Source: Capitulum mitella (Eukaryota; Arthropoda; Thecostraca; Pollicipedomorpha; Pollicipedidae). From it: DNA of 64,000 nt. The position numbers were made by a program, and so were the translations under genes. Below are positions 11,661 to 23,450 of this stretch, one piece after another. The stretch covers positions 22,744,701-22,808,700 of the forward strand of contig CP099846.1 in assembly GCA_030062745.1 (NCBI GenBank). The letters are read 5' to 3'. The notes below the pieces were generated by a model. That model saw only the letters and a list, made by a program, of their open reading frames with translations. It did no database searches and had not been told where the DNA came from. Positions within the stretch are counted from its first letter, which is position 1. Every line of letters starts with the position of its first letter.

Positions 11661-14250
11661 GGATGCCCGCCCGTTTTGCGCTGATGTGAAGCTGTGGTGA
11701 TGCTTTGTGTGGCGTCGGACGGTCCCTGTCGGCACCTTCGCTGCTGGGTTTGACGGAAATTCGGCTGCGTGACAACGTAGCTGACGACGGGAATTGTTTA
11801 TGACAAAACTTGCCGGAAGTTAAAAAGGCATAATCCTGAGCGGTTTCCGTGTACTCTTGTATCACGACACATCATTTCACACCATATAACATCGCGCGTA
11901 TATCACATGACTCTTCTCTCTTGTTCGCTTCCTTCTCACGTGATATGGTTTTCGCAGGAACTGATATTTTAAAACACTTTCATTTGCTAGAAAAGTTGTC
12001 TGTGGTGCAGTAAACAAGATGTCTAAGAACATGTCACCCAAATAAAAGTTATTGTATCTGAAACATATGCCGCGATTAGTGTGTCCAGTGCTAGCAAGCT
12101 TGGTAGGTGGCAAGGAGCCAAACGGGGGACGTTGCGAATGTTTGAAGCACCGCATGAGAAGAGGTCTGACTGTTTCCCCGACGTTCAGTTGCAGGGACAT
12201 TGTTTGAGCACTTTTCCGTATTTGGCACGGAAAACCGACTGACATTCGACGATCTCCCCGGAAACATTTAAGTTTGGAAATAAGTCAGCTGGGGGCATAG
12301 TAGGCAGTCGCAGTGTGAAGCGTGTGGCTCGATCAGTTGCCGTCCTCCGTCCTGCTGGGTGGGTCCGGCTGTCAAGCGTCCGAGAAGACCGTGCTAAAAA
12401 CCCGACTCCGTCGTTATGTCAACATAAAACACGTTCTGTTGTGCGAAAAGTAGACATGTGCATTGTATAACGGGTAAACTTACGATGGCAGCACTGACAA
12501 GCGTTCTTGTACGTCTCATGCTGACAGTCCAACATCTCAAGCAGTTAACTACAACTTTTCTTGCTCTGTACATTACCTGTTTCTTCTGACAGCTCGTATG
12601 TCGGAACGCTTTTGTTGAGGTCTGCGCCTCTACCGGGTTTATCATAAAATATCTTTAACATGATTATCTTCCTGCGTCAGATGCACTGGCAGAGAACTGC
12701 GAAGCACAAATTTCTGCAACATATCGGCAATCAGTAAATAAATTTGGACGACGAGAAGCATCTTGAAGCGATGAGATTAGTATTGCTTACGTTTTTAAGC
12801 CTAAATTCGCCCACCAAAAAAATGGCTGCTACGTTGGTCATTCACGGCCCTTTAAGGCTTCTTCTCTCCTTTTTGATAGATCATTTTGAACGGTCAGGTA
12901 TGTATAAACGCAAAGTTTTCATGTCTAACGCCTCCAGAACTTTTACTGGCAAGGTGTCTAGAGGTTTGATACTTTTATTCCATTTCTTCCTTTCCTGGAG
13001 GCAGAATAGCCCCTTTATGTAGAAAGTGAACGAAGATTCGTTTGGGCAACTACTCGGTTTCGTAAAATCCGGCAAAAAAGTTTGGACCACGAGAACTGAA
13101 AAAAACTGAAAAATACTCTGGAAGCTCATGTGCTTGTGGGGTATATTTCAACCTTCCTGCTTCGTGGTAATCTTTATCTCACTTGAAGTGTTTTACTCGT
13201 CGTTGTCAGCTGGGAAAAATAGTAAGCCTTCCTACTAGCGCGTGAGAAAATATATCTTCAGCCAGTGCCAATAATGGACCTTGCTATTCGGTGGACCCCA
13301 CATTCTTTGAAATCTGTCCGTGGGTAAATGTCTAACCTCTTCACTGTCGCATTTACAGATGTGTTATTGGCCCATGGCACGGTAGAACGTATCGATATTC
13401 TATAATTGACTGTCAACCCGCAATATAAAGTGGCTCGCACCGCTGCAGTTGCAGCCAACGAGATCTCGGACACCCCGATCTTAAAGCCCAGCTTGTCTGG
13501 AGTTTTGTGTCAATGCTGAAGCTTCGGTTTCTGCAGGCGGTTGGGTTTTGTCAGAGTTAAACTGACGAGCTCCCTGTACGCCGTTCAGTATGAAGACGCA
13601 GTCTAATTTCATGGAATGTCTGTTCCTCAGATTAGCGCTGCCTTAAAACTTCGTGAACGACTTTCGTCTATTTGCTCGGACATAATAGGGAATAAGCGCC
13701 TCTAGAATCAGCCGTTTTATTCAGAACCGTGGCCGTTGAGCAACACGGTCCGTTCATGGAAAACTGACCACAGTGTAGTTTGGTTATGTACAGTTTCAGT
13801 TATACATGGATATTCATTCTTTTACTGAAATGCTCCAATTGTAAACAGGCATATCATTTTACAGCACCTATAAGAGATTACTATGGCATCACTTCCGAAA
13901 AAGTCTCTTCTTATGAGAAATATCTTCTAAAGAAACCGGCTGCGCCCGTCGCTTATTTTATTCTATTTTGTTTTGCAGTGCCCAGGTCGGCCGATAGCCT
14001 ACAGTAGGTTATCAGTAGCTTTCCGGTTGTAAGCCATATCACGTCCGATTGCCCCGTAAATCGTATCGTCGACCTGTCTTGGTCAAAGTATGTCCGACCA
14101 TAATTGCCAGGCCCATGCCCGCTAACCAGCACTGGAAGAGGGGCACAAAAGTGTCCCCCTCCGATCCCGGAACAGAAAGAGCTAGAGACATGACATTTTA
14201 TGGACAGGATGGGGCTATAACGATTTACGCTATGTGCAATTTTCATGACA
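11660..14250. other. AT-rich spacer, no gene seen
   Basis: About 2.6 kb of AT-leaning sequence. The longest frames are 122 codons (minus, 11877-12245) and 92 codons (plus, 12744-13022), without recognisable motifs. No tandem array or transposon end was recognised. Confidence 0.4.
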
Positions 14251-14620
14251 CTAGGTCAATATCTTCGAGGTCAAATGGGGTCGAAAAGGTCAACTTTTGA
14301 TACTTTCTCAGCCCGTATAAGCCATTCCGTACGACTTTTCGAACGAAACGGGAAAGGTTGTGCGTTTGGATGTTAAAACGTGGAATATATCATCTTCCAT
14401 TCACTTGGCATCTTGACTGAGGATTTTGGGTCGAGGTCATGTCAGATCATTGACCTATGGCGTCATTTTTCATCTTTTGCAGATCAGATTTCGAGCAACA
14501 CGGGGTAGCTTGAGTGTAAATGAGAGCGCTATATGCCTCTTTTGGCGTATTTCCAGTGAAGGTAGCCAACATCGGTACATTTGGTCACTTCTAGCGTTTA
14601 GATTTATGCAAGCATATATA
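14250..14620. repeat. Dispersed repeat block with GGTCA/TGACC half-sites
   Basis: The text contains several GGTCA and TGACC hexamer halves (AGGTCAACTTTTGA near 14288, AGGTCATG near 14435, TTGACCTATGG near 14450). It shares style with blocks near 19.5, 30.5, 35.5 and 62.0 kb. I interpret it as old copies of an interspersed repeat. The boundaries are uncertain. Confidence 0.4.
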
Positions 14621-14629
14621 TGCATATAT

Positions 14630-15088
14630 GTATACACATGAGTATCAATGTGCCAAACGTGTTTTTAGTAGGGTCTTTGAATGCATATTTCATATGAATC
14701 GACACATTGCGAAGCACACTTGGACCAGGTCACAAAATAGTTCTCCTTGACCTTTAATGGCTTTGAACTACATTGACCCTGGTGTATACAAGCGCATCCA
14801 TGTGCGCACTCGTTTTTTTATTAGGGTCTTTGAATGCATATTCCACACAAATCGACATGTCGAAAAGCAAACCTGGACCAGGTCACAATACATTTGACCT
14901 TGACTTTTGGTGTCCTTGACCTTTACTGACCCTGGCACATGTAAGTGTATCAGTGTTCGCATACGTGTTTTTATTAAGGTTTTTGAATGCATATTTCATA
15001 CAAACCGACATGTTGGAAAGCAAATCTGGATCAGTTCACAAGCCGGTTGACCTTGACCTTTGGTGACATTGGCCCTTATTGACCATTG
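14630..15088. repeat. 153-bp tandem repeat, three copies
   Basis: The anchor GGGTCTTTGAATGCATAT and its variants start at 14671, 14824 and 14977, exactly 153 bp apart. Other shared parts in order are a CGTGTTTTTATTA segment, the anchor, a CAAATCGACATGT segment, a CTGGACCAGGTCACAA segment, and TGACCTTGACC-type half-sites. Substitutions distinguish the copies but the period is unchanged. Because 153 is a multiple of three, a repetitive minus-strand frame (14768-14992) stays open. I take this to be a consequence of the repeat and not a gene. Confidence 0.85.
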
Positions 15089-15089
15089 C

Positions 15090-15680
15090 TTTGGTCTTGG
15101 TACATCCATCACTTATGCCCGAATGACGTCGCCTGACTGTGTTCAAACCGTAATCCTAGGTAGAACGCTAGTCCTTCCACAAAGCTCCCATTTGTCAGCG
15201 AGAACCGTTATTTTCGTTATATTTACTTGATTTCAAATGCTTGAAACTTTAAAAATGTGATTTTCGTTTTTTTGCGTCAATCGACGAGATATTCAATCGC
15301 CATAAACGTCACAAAGTAGCAGCAACCAGCTCCGATCCGTTCTCGAAACTTTCAAGGAAAACAGATGGGGGCACAAAAAAACTCCCTTTTCTCGAGCGGG
15401 TGTTAAGTCGAACCTTGATCTATAGAACCAGGAATGCGACCAAAACTCATTACAGCAATGGACGTTTCCCACCTCAAGAAGCCTTCTTCCAGTTGCCGCC
15501 TTCATTTATTAATGCTGAGTAAGGCATAATCCCATGGACACTAGCAGGCTGGCAGCACAGGCAGCACCTATGTGGTTGGCCACGTTCATTCGTTGACAAC
15601 TTTATACCATAACCTTACGTGATGCCCTCATTTGTTAAGCCGTCATGAAATTAATTATTTCATCAGTCCCTTCCACAGAC
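15090..15680. other. Spacer, no gene seen
   Basis: Mixed AT-leaning sequence after the 153-bp array. Nothing beyond a 70-codon minus-strand frame (15293-15505) without motifs. Confidence 0.35.
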
Positions 15681-16690
15681 GATGACGCGACAACCAGCTT
15701 CCACGCAGCAGAGACTGCCTCCGAACATAAGACGTAAGCATTTTCACCGCTGTCCGTCACAAGAAAAACCTCCGAAACATGGCCGCCGGCCGATCTCCGG
15801 CCATCGCCGCGGACGCACGTCCCACGCGTCCGCGACGATGACCGGCGCCGCCACGCGACGGCCTGACCCGCATCGGCCGGCCATCACGGCTGGAATCAAA
15901 CGCGCGTCCGTCGGAGGCGTTTTTGCCCCGCCCCCGAAACGGGCCGCTTATTTACGGCGCCCTGGCCGGCCGCCGGGACCGAGGCTGCTCTCAGGCGACG
16001 GCCGCGCCGCCCTAACGAATCGCCCGTCCGGCCGCATCGGAAATGCAGGCGCGGCCGGCCGTAAAGCGCGCCCGTCACACCGCTGCTTTACGGCTCATCT
16101 TTTACGGGCGCTTTTTGTGTCCCATTATTTATTTTATTTCTGCGCTTTCATTATCGGCCGGCCGGCCGGCCGGTCATTTCGGCGTCGCCGGCCCCGAGAT
16201 ACAATGCCGCCACCCGCCTGTTTACTGCCCGAGCCACTTCAAGTGGGCCGCCGCCGGAGGACAACCCAAAAGGCGCCTAACGACTTTTCCGCTAATACGG
16301 GACGTTAATAAATGACAGGAACCGATAAAAATTGACATGGGATCCGACTGGCACCGGGTGATTATATAGTTTAGGAGCCGTAAATCGCCGACCTGTATGA
16401 AAATCGCGCCCCCCTGGCGTGCGGACCGCGGCGACCGCCGCCAGAAATGATGACTTCTACGTGACGCGACAGCGTGGGACGGTGACAACCGCCCGCCGGG
16501 GCAGGCCTTGAAGAGGGCCCGCCGGGAGCTTTGTTTGCGACGCGCCTCGGATGTTTGTTTCTCACAGGGCGGACCCGGGGAAAGTGGGAAGGACGCGGAC
16601 CGGGCATTCAGAGCAGACTCGTTCGCCGTGCGGAGGCCGCGAGGGCCGTGCCGGGTTGTCGAAAGCAAACAGGGCGCCGGGTTATAACAA
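15680..16690. promoter_or_regulatory. GC island and candidate non-coding regulatory element
   Basis: GC-rich blocks carry GGCCGGCC at 15875, 15964 and 16053, and an uninterrupted four-fold GGCC run at 16156-16171. They enclose AT-rich cores, such as CCCATTATTTATTTTATTTC near 16122 and GTTAATAAATGACAGG near 16305. Frames of 208 codons (plus) and 164 codons (minus) are compositional and lack domains. The mixture of TTTAT/ATTA cores in a GC frame resembles Hox-type regulatory DNA; this is inference. Confidence 0.3.
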
Positions 16691-16699
16691 TAACTTTCA

Positions 16700-17639
16700 T
16701 GGTGATGGACGCGCACAAAGAGCGACCCAGTTCTCTTATCAGATCAGATTTATGTTCCGCTAAAAAGGCGTAATCTCTCAAGGTGACTGGGGGTACATGC
16801 GACCCATTATCCAGCCTATCTGCGCTTTGTCCAAAAAAGGATCAGACAGGCGATGGAGGCCTATGAGATAACTGGATGACGCATATGGGCAGGAGTCGTA
16901 TATGGGACGCAGTTCTCTGGAATAATGTTATGGGAGCCTTGATTTTGATGTTTACTCGACTGGATGCGTAAAAGCGTGTTCTTGGTGACTGCCTTTGATT
17001 TGCACCGAATCGTGCAACGTTTGAATTTTAAGAAAGACGTGTGCGCCTAGTTTTATCTTTTCTTGGAAATGATTTGCTCTAGGATGGCATCTGAAGGAAC
17101 CAGACGCTGCCCATCCAATTTGTTTTATTACTGTTCGATAGTATTTAAGTGGTCATTCAAACATCGCTTTATGGTTCTCTAACTACTCCGGCAAATAGAA
17201 AATGATAATTCCGACGGACCTGGCCCCTGCGCGATTAGATCCGACCGCTACAGCTATATCAGTCTCACTCGTAAATCGTGCTTTTTCATAAGGTTTTTAC
17301 CAAATGACTATGGCGTAAACGTCACCCGTTAATGAAATTTCTTCTGTTCGAGAGCTGTAAACGGCCGATGGTATGTGGTGGCGGTTTTACGCAGATGCCG
17401 TGCCCTGTGGGAAGCTGCGGGCCGCTCTTTAACGGCGGCCGGCTGTGCAGTTTCGAGGACACCCACCGCAGCACGGGGACGCGCACGGCCTTCAGATCCG
17501 GAGATAACAGCTCAGCTGTCAGGACCGCATAACTCCCGGATTCAGCGGAATGCGTTTCACGAGCTCCCTGGTGTGTAGTGTGGATTCCTTTACCCTGTTT
17601 ATTGTAAAACGGCCGACAGTAGGCTTCCAAATCGTTGTG
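16700..17639. other. Spacer, no gene seen
   Basis: Intermediate to AT-rich sequence. A slightly GC-richer patch near 17370-17530 opens frames of about 67 codons on the plus strand and 102 on the minus strand, with no recognisable product. Confidence 0.35.
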
Positions 17640-19007
17640 TTAACCCTATTCCGTGCTCCTGCCCGATTAATCCTATTCCATGCTGAGGGGGAGATTCTGC
17701 CCCCCCCCCGCGATCTCGAAAATCATTTGTCCGATTGCCTAGCGGAGAAGGTGTTCGATTGCCTGATGATTGATAGCAAGATCCACATTGAAAAAGAAAT
17801 GTTGAAAATTTTGAAGAGGGAGGGGTAGGAGATCGAAACAAGGAAATCAATAGAGGTTTACTTCACGAACTTTCTGATCACACTTCATGACCGATTTTGT
17901 TTTTCAAGTCAGTCGACCAACAGTTGATAGGTTCATCACATATGTTAGGAAGGGTCTGATTTTTAAAACCCATAAGCGTATCCAGGGTACATGAAAAGGG
18001 GTATACATCCTTGGGAAATATTAATTCATTGAATGATATTTCTCTGATCTGGTAAGTTTATTTCTGTTCGGAAAACATTTTCGCCTGTTACATGCCACAT
18101 TTATTCATATGACAAATGCCCATGGACGTATTCAGTTATCAGAAAAGGTGCGATAACGTTTTACATGGAGAAGTACTGGTAATTGGTTAACATATTCAAA
18201 CATATTGTGACCACTATATATTCAAACATATTGCGTTTAAACTTGACATTTTGAGACCATAAGTACATCACATTTCGAAATGGCAGAATCACAGGCGTAA
18301 CCAGGACACATAAAAGGGGTACTTTTCTGAAAATGTGAGGTTTTTTGCCACATATTCTGAATCTGGTGAGATTACGCGGGTCAAGACGTATGTAAATAAA
18401 CGCATATGTGCCATATGTCATATTAATTACACATTGCAAGTGCTTATAGGCTGATCTAGATACCAGAAAAAGAGGGGTCAACAGCTACATGGTGATAGCT
18501 CTGTTTTATTCTGCAAATCGAATCATAATATTTCAGGAACAAAAATAAATCAAACACATCCTTTTACATTGCCCTGGAACCGCTTCTGATTTTTGTTTTC
18601 ACTAAAATATATGGCATTTGATCGTAATGTATGTGGGACTAACAAAACCAGTCACACAGATTCTGACGTCTGTCAGGCCCACTGAACAAGTTACTGGACG
18701 AAATATGACGAAATATGTTACAGGCCGAAAAAACGTTGCCTGGAGACACCCCTAACGGTATATATGGTCGAATTATGTGCGTAATTTAGGATGAAGACGT
18801 TGTCTCATACTTTTTTTTTATTTCACTCATACAATGAGCCGTAAATTTTTAGTAAAAGGGAAATATGAGTACCCTTTTACATGCCCATGGATCCGCCATT
18901 GACCAACATTTCATAAAATACTTCATTTTTTAATGAAATACCTGATGCAAAATTACTTACTAGAGTGTTAAAATACTTCATTTAATAAAGCATTTGACAT
19001 AAAAAAC
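17640..19007 (+). mobile_element. Partial relative of the TTAA element, plus unassigned repeat
   Basis: TTAA at 17640-17643 is followed by CCCTATTCC (17644-17652), the same terminus as the complete element at 19012. Next comes a GGGGG...CCCCC hairpin around ATTCT (17687-17709), then GCGATCTCGAAAAT and further sequence similar to the first 200 bp of that element. No inverted 3' end is seen before 19008, so this copy is truncated or joined to other repeats. Motifs of the CCAGG(G)-ACAT-AAAAGGGG type at 17981 and 18301 recur at 19501 inside the complete copy. A 16-bp duplication occurs at 18192 and 18218. Confidence 0.55.
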
Positions 19008-20220
19008 TTAACCCTATTCCCGGAGGGCTAGACGGTATGGCCGATTCCCGGCAGGGGGGGCGGATTCGGCCCCCCCTGAGATCTCGAGAACTACGTATCC
19101 GATGTCATCGCAACAAACGGCAATCGATTTGCCGTGACGTGAACTACATTTTTATAAAAATAAATTTTCAAAATTTTGAAATTTGTGGATACAGGGGGGC
19201 AAAAATGTCAAAATGGGGGGTACTTTTTGACTTCTTATAACTCCGTTGTTTATGGACCGATTTCGATGAAACTGGCATGAATCGAGAGATTATGGATAGG
19301 GCTTTTACCATGGGTATACAAATTTGAAATTTTGAGAAAATTCATGGGCGTTCACAGGGTTTCAAAAATAGGGGGATTAGTTTTCTAATAACGGAATGAA
19401 CAAAAGAGGCCAAAACACTTTTTTAGCTTCTGCTAGTCATGTTATGCTAAAGAAGTACAAATCGCATAACGATGTTTGTATAATGTTAGCATAGGCGGTG
19501 CCAGGGACATAAAAAAGGGGGAAACTGTCATGGTCACACGTTCTTCAGATCAACTTGTGACCTTTGACCTTAAATGACCTGCAGTGACCTTGGGGTCACT
19601 TGGAATGATGTCGTGTGCATTCAATATTATCTGTAAACGTTTTTAATCGATTAAATTCACTCTATTCCAAAAAATTCATTTTTTGGCTTTTGCGATATAG
19701 GGTACGCGCACTGACATTTTAGGTCATAGCTCCGTGACCCGACCTGATATCAAGCTGAAACTTGGCACACAAGTAGAGGGAACCTTTCTACGTCATATAT
19801 ATTCCGGGTTTGGCATTTGAAAAACTGCGCCGAAATTATTGCGAAAAAACAAATTTTGACTTTTGACCTTGACGTAACCTTGTAGAGTGATCTCAGATAA
19901 ACAAAATTACATATGCACATTACCCAACTATTTAGCTATATATTCATATAAAATTTTAAGTTCTATCTTAAAAATTCTGTTTTTGGCAGACATTTTCCTT
20001 GTACCCTCAACATGGCCAAAAATGACCTGAGGTGCCTCCCAAAAACGTTGCCTGGCTCCGCCCCTGAGCAAAATAGAATTTCGAAATCTTGTCACGGCGC
20101 GTAGAAGGAATAGCTAGGAAAAGTCACCAAGTTTCGTGAAGCTGCGTTAAAAAGCCTAGAATTGGCAAGCAAAAAACCCGAGGGGGGCGGATTCCGCCCC
20201 CCTGCCGGGAATAGGGTTAA
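19008..20220 (+). mobile_element. piggyBac-like non-autonomous DNA transposon, 1205 bp, with TTAA target duplication
   Basis: TTAA at 19008-19011 is followed by CCCTATTCCCGG (19012-19023). The exact inverse CCGGGAATAGGG (20205-20216) is followed by TTAA (20217-20220). TTAA duplication with CCC-starting termini is the hallmark of the piggyBac superfamily. Just inside each end is a GC hairpin: 8-bp arms GGGGGGGC/GCCCCCCC at 19054-19076, and 10-bp arms AGGGGGGCGG/CCGCCCCCCT at 20181-20203. The left end has about 30 extra bases between its terminus and the hairpin, including a second ATTCCCGG. The interior has no transposase frame; it is AT-rich and carries clustered TGACCT half-sites at 19558-19590. 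It would have needed a transposase supplied elsewhere. Confidence 0.8.
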
Positions 20221-20520
20221 AACCGTGCAGGGTATAAATATTTCGATCATTTGCACAGTCCGTGACATTATAAAGGACATCAACATACTTCATGACCACG
20301 TCGAAGTGCGTAATCCCCAGAAAGAAACATCCTGGGGCCGTGTGTTTGTGTAGCCCCTGCCCTAGAAACCCAATACACCTAATTTTGAAGTACCTATGTA
20401 CGGACAGTTTACTGAATGCGTAAAGCAGCGGCACGCCCTAGAATTCTCTAAGAGGAGTTAGGCCTTTGGCCAGGGTCTCCGTCTTGATTGGGCCTTCTCG
20501 TTCGGCAACATGCATCGCGT
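20221..20520. other. Short spacer, no gene seen
   Basis: AT-leaning unique-looking sequence between the TTAA element and the TA microsatellite. A minus-strand frame of 92 codons (20156-20434) runs into the transposon end and is not a gene. Confidence 0.35.
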
Positions 20521-20521
20521 T

Positions 20522-20568
<47 letters not shown>

Positions 20569-20582
20569 TAGATATAATATAT
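20521..20582. repeat. (TA)n microsatellite
   Basis: An uninterrupted AT dinucleotide run covers 20526-20566, continuing as GATAGATATAATATAT. Confidence 0.95.
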
Positions 20583-20599
20583 GAGATGTTATTAGCTGT

Positions 20600-21690
20600 C
20601 AAAAAGCCAAGAAGCGGAGACATTCTTCACAGCTCAGAAGGGTCCCTTGTAGGTAAGCAATGGCTCCAAATCATAGCACGTGCATAAAATGCACGTATAA
20701 TGACAACACAGACGCGTCCTATGGGAATTAACTTACTGGGAGGACTTCACTTACTCGAGCTTGTTCGTTCTCAATTGCATTCATGGACACCAGGCTTGTA
20801 AAGTGGCACGCAGTGCTAAATGTTATCGGATACGACGGCGTCTGAAATGTGCTTATGTTGTTCACAGGCCCGCAGAGGCCTCCTTCACATCTCAGCACGA
20901 GTCCGCTGTAGGCAGACCAGCACTGATCCTCCCTACAGGTCAGCAAGGGCTCTTTGTTGCTGAGAAAGCACACTGCATGCACTACAGGAGACCAACTTAC
21001 AGGACGCCGTGGGTCCCTTTACAGGCCGGCAGCGTCATGGGTCCTTTACAGACGTGCTGGGCCCCTCTAAGGACCAGTCCTGGAGGCTTTTTACAGGGCC
21101 ACTAAGGCTCTAAAGGCCCGCAGGGGCCCCTCTACAGGTCGGCAGAAAGTTCCTTTACAGATCATCAGAGGGCCCCTTTACGGGCCAGTGGGCTGCCCTT
21201 CTACAGGCCAGTAAGGCATCCTGTTGGTCTGTGGAGCCAGCAGCAAGGAAACCCTAGCCAGCAGGAGGCCATCTAGAGGCCCATGGGCGTGCCCTTCACA
21301 AGCTAGCACGGGCACTCTATAGGTTGACCAATCACCAGGCAGGAATCCATCTGCAGGTGGGTAAGCGGATTCGTTACATTTCAGCAGGGTCTCCCTCAGT
21401 AGTCCATCAGGGAACTTTTCACAAATTGTCATGGGGTTTCTGTAAAGGGTCCCCCCACCAGCCCGCAGAGGGCCATCTGCAGGATGCTACAGGACCCCTT
21501 TACAGGCTAGCTGAGGAGCTTTCCCATGTTGGCAGCAGGCCTATCTGATGGCCTGCAAGTGGGTCCCTTCACAGGACGGTGGGGGCGTCCTGCAAGCCGG
21601 CAGGGCCCTCTTTGCAGGTCAGATCGTGTCTTCTTCACATGTCAGCAGAACCCATTAGCTGGTAAAGTAGCCTCAGCTAGTAAGCAGCTC
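20600..21690. repeat. Degenerate ~23-bp minisatellite, 1.1 kb
   Basis: A unit resembling GGGTCCCTTTACAGGCCGGCA recurs throughout. TTACAG/CTACAG/CTAAGG-type anchors between 20999 and 21203 fall at 20999, 21021, 21048, 21069, 21093, 21112, 21134, 21157, 21180 and 21203, most 21-24 bp apart. Copies differ a lot, so the array is old. Reading frames of 60-114 codons within it are by-products with Pro/Gly/Leu-rich text. The edges are less clear than the middle. Confidence 0.75.
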
Positions 21691-21699
21691 TTTAGTAGA

Positions 21700-23450
21700 A
21701 AGGGTTCCTAATGATGGGGCGCCTTGCTCGAGGGGCCCCAAAGCAGAGTAGTCGGGAAATCCTTCCACGCCACACGCGGAAAGACACCTTTCAACCCAAA
21801 TTCGGGGTTTCTCCACGCACAGCGCCGAGGGGCTCCGGATTCGGGCCGAAGGGATTCTCCGCCCTAATGAAGGGACTGCAGCCAATTACTTTCCCTCCCC
21901 CCGGATGCGCCTCTGGCTTAAAATCATCATCAAACTGAGAATTTCGTCTCTGTTGACAAGACGTTTAACGTAGCCATTCTGGCTTTTTTTTTTTTTTTTT
22001 AGAGGAAAGCAAGGTTAGGGACGGCACAAACGAGAACCATTAGCAAGAAGGCAGTTTTACTTTCGTCGGGTAACTATCGACAGGCCGTGGACCCGAGCGA
22101 CGAAACTGGTGTCCGACAAGGAGAGGTTGCAATGGTCTAGCCAGAAACGGTTGTCAGGGACAGACAATGCAAGACCTGTTTACCCATTGAAAGGCTGTTT
22201 TCTTTTTTGAGCATTACCACCGAAGGAATTTTAGTGAACAGAATAATGAGACAGCATCTTCGTCGCCTGTTTGGTCTTTACAACAAGCTCTGCTTAGTAA
22301 GGACTCTGCTCCCAACGCCTTCCGCTACAGAAAGGTTCTAATCAAATCAAAAATAAGAATGAAAAAAATACATTTATGTGCTCTTTTTTTGGTTGGAAAA
22401 CCATGGAGGGGGGGGGGCGTTATTGTATCTTGTTTACTTCGCTGACTAGAAAACAACTAGGCTGCCAGTTTCCGCCATGTTGAATGCAGTTGTTCACGTG
22501 TCAAGTTTTCAACACGTTTTATACAAAAGATTCACATTGTTCGCGTCATGAGCAGTTGCGATAAGTCAACAACAAGTCACTCTGATTCGGGATAAATTGT
22601 ATGCATACAGTTGATGGTTTCAATGCGTAAATAGTTGTTATTTCAAAAGGCTAACAGATTTGTATAAAGCAAATTCGAATCGCCCAAACAGTATAGTTGG
22701 AACTAATAAACCATAACACAAGAGTAAAAACAGCAGTCTGACAATGATGGTCCACATCAACAAGGTAATGTTCCGTAGGAATCCTCTTGGTTACGTCTTG
22801 CGGGACTTATAGATTGTAAAAGTTTTTGGTAGCTTACTGACAATGTAGTTCAGACACAAAGTGAGCAAGTGAGCTCTTAAATGGGATAAGTCAGTCACAA
22901 TGTAGTTGATTTGTTCAAGTTCTGCTTGGCGTGGACGAAAACACTGCCTTTCTTGTAGGTTCGGTTCAAGTAAATTGGCGGACCAAGCAGAACATTACCA
23001 CATACTGCGTCCAGGTGTGTAAAAACACTTAATTTTGTGATAGGGTTATACAGTGGGTGGCCTTTTATGACATGTCATTTGGTGAACTGTGGGCAAGTCT
23101 AGTAAACTGGACATCATTGCCACCTTCCATGTGCGAATGAGCGTTAATAAACAAGGACCAGAACAATTTTAAGGCCACTTCTTTGCATCCCAATACATTG
23201 CTTCGGTTAAAAATTTTCAAAGGTTTGTTGGTTCACTGCCCTATCTTTCCCCACGGGCTCGTACACCTTTGCCAGCTTTATTTTGTGAATGCTTGGCAAA
23301 ATCCGTGGCAAGATGTTGTGAAGGAAGACTCACGTCAAACGCATCCAATGCCGGCGGCGCCACGTGATATCTTTAGAGCATTAGCACGTCATGTGTTCAG
23401 AAAATAAGGCAGAAAGACAAAATACATTTTAAAGAGAGTGGAAGCCCCGG
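21700..23450. other. AT-rich spacer with homopolymer tracts
   Basis: No gene is seen. T17 lies at 21984-22000 and G10 at 22408-22417. There is a GC-richer patch near 21720-21900. The rest is AT-rich with only short frames. Confidence 0.4.

Noticed and set aside
20526-20566. replication origin or TATA-rich promoter
   Set aside because: It is a plain TA dinucleotide microsatellite with no supporting context.
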